DNA of 37,718 nt, from positions 1 through 37,718 of the forward strand of contig LDIV01000006.1 in the NCBI GenBank assembly GCA_001468855.1, read 5' to 3'. Below are positions 32,485 to 37,718 of this stretch, piece after piece. Within the stretch, counting starts at the first letter, position 1; each line of letters begins with the position of its first letter. Below the pieces are notes generated by a model, which made no database searches, was not told where the DNA came from, and saw only the letters and a list, made by a program, of their open reading frames with translations. A program made the translations under genes and the position numbers. Source of the DNA: a candidate division TM6 bacterium UASB124. GTDB lineage: Bacteria > Dependentiae > Babeliae > Babeliales > RVW-14.

Positions 32485-33174
32485 TTAGTTTACAATTCCA
32501 ACGGGAAGAATACACAATGCATGTTCATTTTCATCTAAATGTAAAACAGAGACAATTTTTTCTTTTTCAATAGCACCAACAAACGTAGTTCCCAATCCCA
32601 TTGCTGTTGTTTGCAAATAAATATTTTGAGCAACACATCCTACTTCCATATGAACAAACTTACTAGCATTCTCACCATATTTTTTTGATGTTCTTTCATA
32701 GATTCCACAAACCACAATTGAAATTGGAGCTTCTTTGATCCACTCTTGAGATAACGCGGCATCACTTAATTCAGAACGTTTATCACCATTACTAATTTTT
32801 ATAATTACATGATCCTTACTTAAATATTTATAAACACCAGATACGAGATCTGTCATCTTCCCAGCAATAAGATAAATTTCAAGCGGATAAATTGCGCCAG
32901 CCGATGGTGTAGCTCGAAAGCCATTATCATTAGTTATTCCTTGAGCTGCCCATAAAATCTGCCCAACTTGAGCTAAAGTAAGAGGTTCTTGCTTATAAGA
33001 CCTAATTGATCGCCGTTGCTTAATTGCTTTCTCAACGGAAATTTTTCCATCAAAATTTGGTGTTGGTAACTGAACCCTTTCATCTTTGCGATAATCAGAT
33101 TTTATATAAAGTACGAAAGTTACAATAGCAAAAGTAAATATCACTGCGATAAGTAAATAATTTACAAAATTCAT
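32485..33174 (-). CDS. Membrane-anchored SagB-type nitroreductase-fold oxidoreductase
   Basis: 229 residues. Residues 4-24 form a membrane anchor. The rest is a nitroreductase-fold flavoprotein: KAIKQRRSIRSYKQEPLTLAQVGQILWAAQGI, here cited in pieces as KQRRSIRSYK and ILWAAQGIT, then FRATPSAGAIYPLEIYLIAG and QNIYLQTTAMGLGTTFVGAI. This is the SagB/ThcOx-like branch, whose characterised members oxidise thiazolines or oxazolines in modified peptides. No cyclodehydratase (YcaO) or precursor peptide is visible nearby, so peptide modification is not supported; most stand-alone relatives have unknown substrates. It probably binds FMN. Confidence 0.8.
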   Translation of the reverse strand: MNFVNYLLIAVIFTFAIVTFVLYIKSDYRKDERVQLPTPNFDGKISVEKAIKQRRSIRSYKQEPLTLAQVGQILWAAQGITNDNGFRATPSAGAIYPLEIYLIAGKMTDLVSGVYKYLSKDHVIIKISNGDKRSELSDAALSQEWIKEAPISIVVCGIYERTSKKYGENASKFVHMEVGCVAQNIYLQTTAMGLGTTFVGAIEKEKIVSVLHLDENEHALCILPVGIVN

Positions 33175-33430
33175 AGTGTTCCTTTTTTATATATTTATTT
33201 TTTAGTTAGTTATTTTAACATCAATCCCAATTTTGATCACCAAAAATTATTTTGATTAGTTCCGCCCAATTTCAAATCAACGTATAGATCGCGTCTAAAA
33301 AAAACTCGATTAAAAATCAAATTTAAGCAACGTTTTTAAATTATCCAAAGTGAATCATCAATAAATTTTTAGGGCTTAAGTATCCATTAAAATACTTTTT
33401 TTCTATTCTAAACAATTTAAATACATTTTA

Positions 33431-34414
33431 TTATCTAGTTGTAAATTTATCCCATTCGGTCAAAATTTGATTTTGAATTTCAGTATTTGGTAACCCAACA
33501 GATATGATTTGAATTAAAAAATCTGATTGTGGAGCTGCTTGTAAAATTTGACGCTCAAAACTTTTCCAGAAAGTATTTTGGCGTTTGGCATACTGCACCG
33601 TTTGAATTTGAATTTTCTCAATTAAAGCAGGTAACGTACTACTCTTCTTTCCCGCTTTAATCCATTCAAATATTTCAGGATACCCAATTAGATTTTTGTC
33701 TTGTAAAAATTCTTCCCAATCAGTACCAATTAAATGTTCTACCTCCTCAATCCAGCCATTTTCTAAAATAGAGCGGGGATTAATCATCAACATAGTTCGC
33801 GTGTTGATACGATCTTTTAAAATGGCTGTCTCAGGTTTTACATAAACAATTAAAGTATTAAACTTGGGTCTTAATTTTGGTTTATAAACTGATGGTTTAA
33901 ATCCGGTTTGAATCCAAATTTTCAATGCACGATTAATTCTATAGTTATCGTTTTGATGTAGCTCAGCAGCTCTTTCTGGATCAATTTTCCGTAGTAATTC
34001 CCATTGCTGATCTTTATCTAATTCATCAATATTTATTTGATTATTATTTTTAAATTCTTGGATCGGTAACTCCTGTGGAGGGAAAAATAGTGACTTGATG
34101 TAAAAAAGAGAACCGCCAACAATAATCGGAATTTTACCTCTGGCACAAATATCATTAACCAAATCTGTAACAAGATTTCTATATTTAACAACACTCAAAT
34201 ATTCAGGCTTATCAAGTAAGTCAAATAAATGATGTTTATACGCAATATTTACAAAATCTGGCTTTGCTGTTCCAACTGAAAGTGGCTTATAAAACTGCCC
34301 AACATCAGCATTGATTATTTCACAAGATCGAATAGACGCAATCATTTCTGAAAGTTGAGTTTTACCAGAAGCTGTAGGCCCAGTGATTATTAAAGCATTT
34401 AAAAAGGTGCTCAT
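33431..34414 (-). CDS. miaA: tRNA dimethylallyltransferase MiaA
   Basis: 327 residues. P-loop TGPTASGKTQLS (11-22), the INADVGQFYKPLSVGTAKP segment (family: NADSMQVYRxLDIGTAKP) and the substrate-site word IIVGGSLFYIKSL (family: VGGTGLYI) identify MiaA. It adds a dimethylallyl group to A37 of tRNAs that read codons starting with U. Small departures from the consensus (ADVGQFY, GGSLFY) show divergence but the catalytic D is kept. It begins 2 nt after carD, so the two are co-transcribed. Confidence 0.9.
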   Translation of the reverse strand: MSTFLNALIITGPTASGKTQLSEMIASIRSCEIINADVGQFYKPLSVGTAKPDFVNIAYKHHLFDLLDKPEYLSVVKYRNLVTDLVNDICARGKIPIIVGGSLFYIKSLFFPPQELPIQEFKNNNQINIDELDKDQQWELLRKIDPERAAELHQNDNYRINRALKIWIQTGFKPSVYKPKLRPKFNTLIVYVKPETAILKDRINTRTMLMINPRSILENGWIEEVEHLIGTDWEEFLQDKNLIGYPEIFEWIKAGKKSSTLPALIEKIQIQTVQYAKRQNTFWKSFERQILQAAPQSDFLIQIISVGLPNTEIQNQILTEWDKFTTR

Positions 34415-34416
34415 GT

Positions 34417-34974
34417 TTACGCAGCCTGAACCCCATTTTTAACATGAATTTTAGAATATGAGGCCATATTCATCAACTGCTTAAATGGACAACGTAACTC
34501 TTGAATAACTTCCTCACGTCCAAGATTTTTTCCGGATTGAATTTCCTGAGCCAAAATATCTTCAACAGATTGCAATAACATTCTTTCACCAAATGATAGC
34601 TCTTTCTGTAAAGATACGTACATTAGATCTCGATATATTTTGACTATTTCGAGTAACTTTCCACCTTGAATTTTTAATTGATACCCCTTATTTCTTCTAT
34701 TCCACCCACTAGGAGTAAAATCGATTCCTTCAAGTTTCTTTTCAGGCTCCTTTGATAGCTCTTTTAATGCTTGATCTATAACTGTTACGGAACTAATATA
34801 CCTTAACCCAATAGAATCAGCATTATAAACCGGAACCAAAATAGTCATATCTTTGTAGATAAAAGATAGTTTAATAAACTTAACACTAGAACCAGCAACG
34901 TTTTTTTCAATAATGCCATCAACATTTGCAACGCCATGTCCTGGATAAACAACTTTATCATTGGGTTTAAACAT
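34417..34974 (-). CDS. CarD/CdnL-family RNA polymerase-binding regulator
   Basis: 185 residues. The N-terminal RNA polymerase-interacting domain starts MFKPNDKVVYPGHGVANVDG, the hallmark of CarD/CdnL/TRCF proteins, followed by a helical C-terminal domain with KDLMYVSLQKELSFGERMLL-like helices (cited from YRDLMYVSLQKELSFGERML). CdnL-type proteins stabilise open promoter complexes and support rRNA transcription. Slightly longer than the usual 160-170. It is the first gene of a carD-miaA operon with a good promoter at 35061-35090. Confidence 0.88.
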   Translation of the reverse strand: MFKPNDKVVYPGHGVANVDGIIEKNVAGSSVKFIKLSFIYKDMTILVPVYNADSIGLRYISSVTVIDQALKELSKEPEKKLEGIDFTPSGWNRRNKGYQLKIQGGKLLEIVKIYRDLMYVSLQKELSFGERMLLQSVEDILAQEIQSGKNLGREEVIQELRCPFKQLMNMASYSKIHVKNGVQAA

Positions 34975-35060
34975 AATATCCCCTCAGACTTTTGTCTCCG
35001 ATAAACTCTTGCTTCTGAAGACACCCCGCCACACTCAAATCATAGACCACAGATAAGATG

Positions 35061-35090
35061 ATTATAACAGAAAAAATAATTATCTTACAA
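35061..35090 (-). promoter_or_regulatory. Sigma70-like promoter for carD-miaA
   Basis: On the minus strand TTGTAA (35090-35085), 18-nt spacer, TATAAT (35066-35061) with TG one base before it (extended -10). The leader to the carD ATG is about 80 nt. Confidence 0.6.
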
Positions 35091-35343
35091 GCTGCATAGG
35101 AAAGTAAAAATAATAACATATGTTTCATTTTCTAATAGAAAACATTTGACTCAAAACTACACCGCTAATTCCGCTTAGGACTTTTTGAATCCATCCAAAG
35201 TAAAGAAATAGAGGTTACGCTACACATTATTGTAATGCGCAACCCCCAAATCCTTCCCCCTAACCCTCACTTTTACTTACATACTTAAAATACCTAAAAT
35301 CAGTATAAAAAATAAGTATTTAATAATTTTATCAATAAAGCCC

Positions 35344-35371
35344 TTACAAAAAGCCAAAGCCTTGCTATAGT
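35344..35371 (+). promoter_or_regulatory. Possible promoter for the flippase-like gene
   Basis: TTACAA (35344-35349), 16-nt spacer, TATAGT (35366-35371), about 38 nt upstream of the ATG at 35409. Confidence 0.45.
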
Positions 35372-35408
35372 AATTTGACAAAAAAGGATTTTTGAGGACT
35401 ATGTTATT

Positions 35409-36782
35409 ATGAATTGCAAAAATACCAATTCACTAAATTTACTTGAAGCCCAATTCCATAAGGAATTTCGTTGGGCTGTTAGCGGAAGTATGCTATACGA
35501 AGCTTGTAAAACGCTACACAACATTCTACTAACTTACTATTTAACACCTAAAGAGTATGGATTAATAGCAAGCTCTTTATCATTCATATATCTTATAACA
35601 AAAATTGCAGACTTTGGGGCAAGCACCTCAATTCTTCCATTCTACCATTTATTTATTAAGAGCAAACAAAACTTTAAGTGGCTTCTTTGTAAGTTTTATT
35701 TATTTCCCCATATTCCATTACTTTTATCTATGGCAACAATTGCTACAATATTTTTAGCATTTTATAAATCTACAAGTATTGGCTTACCTATGCTTTTAAT
35801 TATTGCAGCAACTATAGTCCTAGAATCTATAAGATCGTTTCTACGGCTATTTCTTTACACAAGTCTTGAGTGTAAAAAAACAGTTTTTACTGATGTAGCA
35901 TCATTTTTATTTTATCTATTTTTAGTATGGACACCATACCTCCTATTTAATTATCCTGTATCATTTAAAAATATATTAATTTTTCATGTCATAGATTCAT
36001 TAATTGTAACCTTACTATTTACATTCCTACTTTATAAAATATATACAAACATTCCAGATACAGGATTAGCCTTTCCTTCCAAATTCAAAAATAGAATCTT
36101 GAGCGCAAAAATTTTTAATTATTTTCTACGCTTAAGCCGCGAAGTCTTTACATCAAATTTTCTTACTCCATTCTTTGCTCTAAAATTTGGATTTGAATAT
36201 GCAGGTCTTTTTTATCTAGCAGCAGTTATTGCGCATTTCATACAATCAATATTTAAAATTTCAGTAGGATACCTTGGAAACGCTATTCTCGCTAATCTAA
36301 AAAATAGTACACCTTATGAAAAACAGCTTGCTTTTGATCTTTTAACTCGAAAACTTTCAATATTAATTAGTCCCATTATAATAATACTTTTCATCAATCA
36401 TTCAAAAATGCTTCGTTATGCTAATTTCTCAGATTTTAGTATGGCAACAATAGGGTTAGCTCTACTTTTTTTAATTATTCAAATAATAGATTTTATAGTT
36501 TCACTTTATGAACAATTTTACGTTATGGAAGAGCAGTCATTTAAATTTTTTTGTTACAAAGCTCTAGAATTCATATTTTTTTATATTTTTTTTATCTATT
36601 CAAAAAATTCGCAAACACTGTCAACTATGTTACTGGAAATTATAAGTATAAAGACACTAAGCTTTTCCATTATAGCATTAAACGCCTACTCTAACTGGCG
36701 TATTAAACCAAAATTTCAAACAAATCCACGCTACCTAGTACTATCAGTAGCAATAGCATTTCTTGTTTTTTTTGTACTTTAA
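35409..36782 (+). CDS. Polysaccharide flippase-like (Wzx/MATE fold) membrane protein
   Basis: 457 residues with about twelve hydrophobic segments. The N-terminus FRWAVSGSMLYEACKTLHNI then LTPKEYGLIASSLSFIYLITKIADFGAS (cited in part as LTPKEYGLIASSLSF) matches the usual start of oligosaccharide flippases, in which the phrase LxPxEYGxxA and ADFG(A/L) recur. Such proteins flip lipid-linked glycans across the inner membrane. No glycosyltransferase or polymerase gene lies nearby, so the substrate is unknown. A GAGGA word lies 13 nt upstream of the ATG, a longer spacing than ideal. The gene is the last clear CDS before the anomalous right end. Confidence 0.75.
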   Translation: MNCKNTNSLNLLEAQFHKEFRWAVSGSMLYEACKTLHNILLTYYLTPKEYGLIASSLSFIYLITKIADFGASTSILPFYHLFIKSKQNFKWLLCKFYLFPHIPLLLSMATIATIFLAFYKSTSIGLPMLLIIAATIVLESIRSFLRLFLYTSLECKKTVFTDVASFLFYLFLVWTPYLLFNYPVSFKNILIFHVIDSLIVTLLFTFLLYKIYTNIPDTGLAFPSKFKNRILSAKIFNYFLRLSREVFTSNFLTPFFALKFGFEYAGLFYLAAVIAHFIQSIFKISVGYLGNAILANLKNSTPYEKQLAFDLLTRKLSILISPIIIILFINHSKMLRYANFSDFSMATIGLALLFLIIQIIDFIVSLYEQFYVMEEQSFKFFCYKALEFIFFYIFFIYSKNSQTLSTMLLEIISIKTLSFSIIALNAYSNWRIKPKFQTNPRYLVLSVAIAFLVFFVL

Positions 36783-36913
36783 AAAAATAATATCCCATAA
36801 ACTAATATTACATAAAATATAAGTAGCAATATAAGTGCAAAAAATATATATGCATTTTTGATTTGCCGCGCTTTTCCCTTTTTTGGGGAGTTCTTTATAT
36901 TTGTGTTTTTCAA
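36779..36913 (-). CDS. Possible 44-aa single-pass membrane protein
   Basis: A minus-strand frame with TTG start gives 44 residues: a polar, basic N-terminus (MKNTNIKNSPKKGKARQIKN) followed by one strong hydrophobic helix (AYIFFALILLLIFYVILVYG). Its stop overlaps the flippase stop on the other strand by 3 nt. There is no ribosome site before the TTG. The same frame continues upstream past a single TAA (36929-36931) into another basic frame starting at an ATG at 37066, so it could also be the tail of a longer broken gene. Low confidence. Confidence 0.3.
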   Translation of the reverse strand: MKNTNIKNSPKKGKARQIKNAYIFFALILLLIFYVILVYGILFF

Positions 36914-36928
36914 TAAATTTAAAAATTT

Positions 36929-37066
36929 TTACTGGATTTTATTATTTAATTTAGTTTTGAATGTATTAAATTTATATCGTTTTGGTCGTTTAAGGTTTTC
37001 TAATTTACGTTTTGAATATTTGCGTGCGATTGGTACGTCACTAACTCTCGCATGTGTATACTGCAT
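36929..37066 (-). other. Possible basic 45-codon frame upstream of the small membrane protein
   Basis: The minus-strand frame from ATG 37066 encodes a very basic peptide (HARVSDVPIARKYSKRKLEN, then LKRPKRYKFNTFKTKLNNK) and stops at 36929. It is in the same frame as the membrane frame at 36779-36913, only one TAA apart. It could be a separate small gene, the N-terminal half of a gene broken by a nonsense change, or chance. No ribosome site. Confidence 0.2.
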
Positions 37067-37718
37067 ATGTATACATAATATCTCTTACATGTGTTAATCG
37101 ATTTACGCATTCCTTTTTCAGTTCTATTTTAGTTCTATTTAATATCCAATTAATATCCAATTTCCTAATATATCCCGAATATATTCCGATATCCCGATTA
37201 TTCTTATCCATTCTACTGGCCTTCTATTCACTCTGCTATTAATTACTATTTCTTAATCATACCATATCCCCACAACTCTCCTCACTATATTCATAGTTAT
37301 TCATAGTTGATCCTAATTCCATGTTGATCCTAATTCCATATTCCATAACTCGTAATTCCATAACTCGTAATCCCAATAAACCATTCTAATAATACTAATA
37401 TATATCCAATATATATCCTAGTTTCTATTATTTACCCACAGGGTTCTAATATATACCCAATAAGTCATAATAAGTCTTACCTAATAAATCTTATCTACAT
37501 ACCCAATAGATCCTATCTTACTTAATAGATCCTATACTACCCTTTCTACCCTCGAAAACATCTGAAAACATCCCTTTTGAAAACATCCCTCACTATCCCA
37601 CAAATTTGCACGGAGGCGAGCCCCACCAGCCCCTTAAAATTCCCCTCGCCAAATTCCCACAAGCCCCAATATAATTGGCTGGCGGGGCGAGACGGAGTGC
37701 TTATAACTGCTGAAGTAG
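37067..37718. other. Gene-free right end made of short duplications, then GC-rich
   Basis: No supported gene. 37120-37590 is a chain of two-copy tandem duplications (listed separately as one repeat region). Bases 37595-37718 are much richer in G and C and hold imperfect inverted repeats: GGCGAGCCCCACCAGCC (37614-37630) against GGCTGGCGGGGCGAG (37677-37691), and an internal CTCGCC at about 37646. On the minus strand a frame is open from the window edge to a TAG at 37546, but its last part is built from the duplications, so I do not call a gene. Confidence 0.5.
37120..37590. repeat. Chain of short tandem duplications (7-17 bp units)
   Basis: Head-to-tail copies seen: AGTTCTATTT+T/A (37120-37141), AATATCCAATT (37141-37162), ATAT(C/T)CCGA three times (37170-37197), ATTCATAGTT (37289-37308), GTTGATCCTAATTCCAT (37306-37339), ATTCCAT (37333-37346), ATTCCATAACTCGTA (37340-37369), AATATATATCC (37397-37418), AATAAGTC+2 (37459-37478), AATAGATCCTAT at 37505 and 37524, GAAAACATC three times (37554-37587). 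Units differ from each other, so this is not one satellite. The plus strand has few G residues here. Confidence 0.85.

Larger units (their letters stand above)
34975..35408. other. 434-bp intergenic region with divergent promoters
   Basis: It holds the carD promoter (minus) and a promoter for the flippase-like gene (plus). A possible 51-codon minus frame reading into the carD start (about 34967-35129) covers the carD promoter and is not supported. Between the promoters, at about 35130-35300, I see only C-rich and A/T-rich sequence without structure that I can name. Confidence 0.5.

Noticed and set aside
34417..34974. TRCF (Mfd) fragment instead of CarD
   Set aside because: The protein is complete at 185 residues with only the RNA polymerase-binding domain and a helical C-terminus; there is no helicase part.
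34967..35129. 51-codon minus frame with a hydrophobic N-terminus running into the carD start
   Set aside because: It contains the extended -10/-35 promoter pair and leader of carD and has no ribosome site.
36858..37097. 79-codon plus-strand hydrophobic frame after the flippase
   Set aside because: It is antisense to a better membrane-protein-like minus frame, has no ribosome site, and its composition is what AT-rich random frames give.
37120..37590. CRISPR array
   Set aside because: The repeated units are all different, lie head to tail without spacers of constant length, and no cas gene is in the window.
37546..37717. Minus-strand frame open from the right edge as a partial gene
   Set aside because: About 57 codons, the last third made of the GAAAACATC duplications; no recognisable domain, so left as an uncertain frame.
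1..37718. tRNA, tmRNA, RNase P or rRNA genes
   Set aside because: No T-loop (GGTTCRANYCC-like) words in cloverleaf context or other RNA signatures were found by eye on either strand; a covariance-model scan would be decisive.

Overview
The window is visibly AT-rich, gene-dense chromosomal DNA from a bacterium. Most genes sit in tight same-strand runs that overlap by 1-4 nt or are separated by 1-12 nt. The combination of a diderm envelope (Lnt, LptF/G, PpiD-like foldase), several signal-peptide proteins with no clear family, a secreted F-box-like/ankyrin protein and a membrane-anchored Clan CA cysteine protease candidate suggests a host-associated or intracellular lineage. Candidatus Dependentiae (TM6) is my best guess. 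That is an inference from gene style, not from a marker gene; no rRNA or tRNA was seen.

Layout. 1-1380 is a decay zone: the 3' end of an unknown CDS, a 156-bp insertion-sequence remnant with perfect 13-bp terminal inverted repeats, and a frameshifted AAA/DUF4143 ATPase pseudogene. 1433-5857 (minus) encodes three exported, lysine-rich, low-complexity proteins, two of them overlapping by 4 nt. 5912-8751 (plus) is a tight cluster of three prepilin or pseudopilin-like proteins followed by a divergent apolipoprotein N-acyltransferase. 8852-11313 (plus) holds rplI, dnaB and ruvC. 11314-13461 is an accessory island: one secreted F-box/ankyrin gene between two long non-coding stretches rich in hairpins and short tandem duplications. 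13462-15767 (minus) holds dnaN then recF, with a terminator hairpin between them that overlaps the longest possible recF start. 15917-17731 (plus) holds an Ogg2-type glycosylase and two tandem paralogous small exported proteins. 17867-22012 (minus) holds a XerC/D recombinase, an archaeal/eukaryote-type ProRS and the cysteine protease candidate. gmk (plus) stands alone.

22845-32321 (minus) is a long housekeeping run. In transcription order it is ppiD-like, recA, infC, rpmI, rplT, zapB-like, zapA, rny, ymdB, lptF/G and an EamA transporter. 32485-34974 (minus) holds carD, miaA and a membrane-anchored SagB-type nitroreductase. 35409-36782 (plus) is a flippase-like membrane protein.

The last ~900 bp has no convincing large gene. 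From about 37120 to 37590 it is almost entirely made of consecutive two-copy tandem duplications of 7-17 bp, on a strand with few G residues, and it ends in a GC-rich segment with inverted repeats. Milder examples of the same short duplications occur in other intergenic regions, twice spanning a stop codon. This duplication habit, the two putative host-directed proteins, and the fast-evolving exported proteins beside the pilin/Lnt cluster are the parts most worth following.
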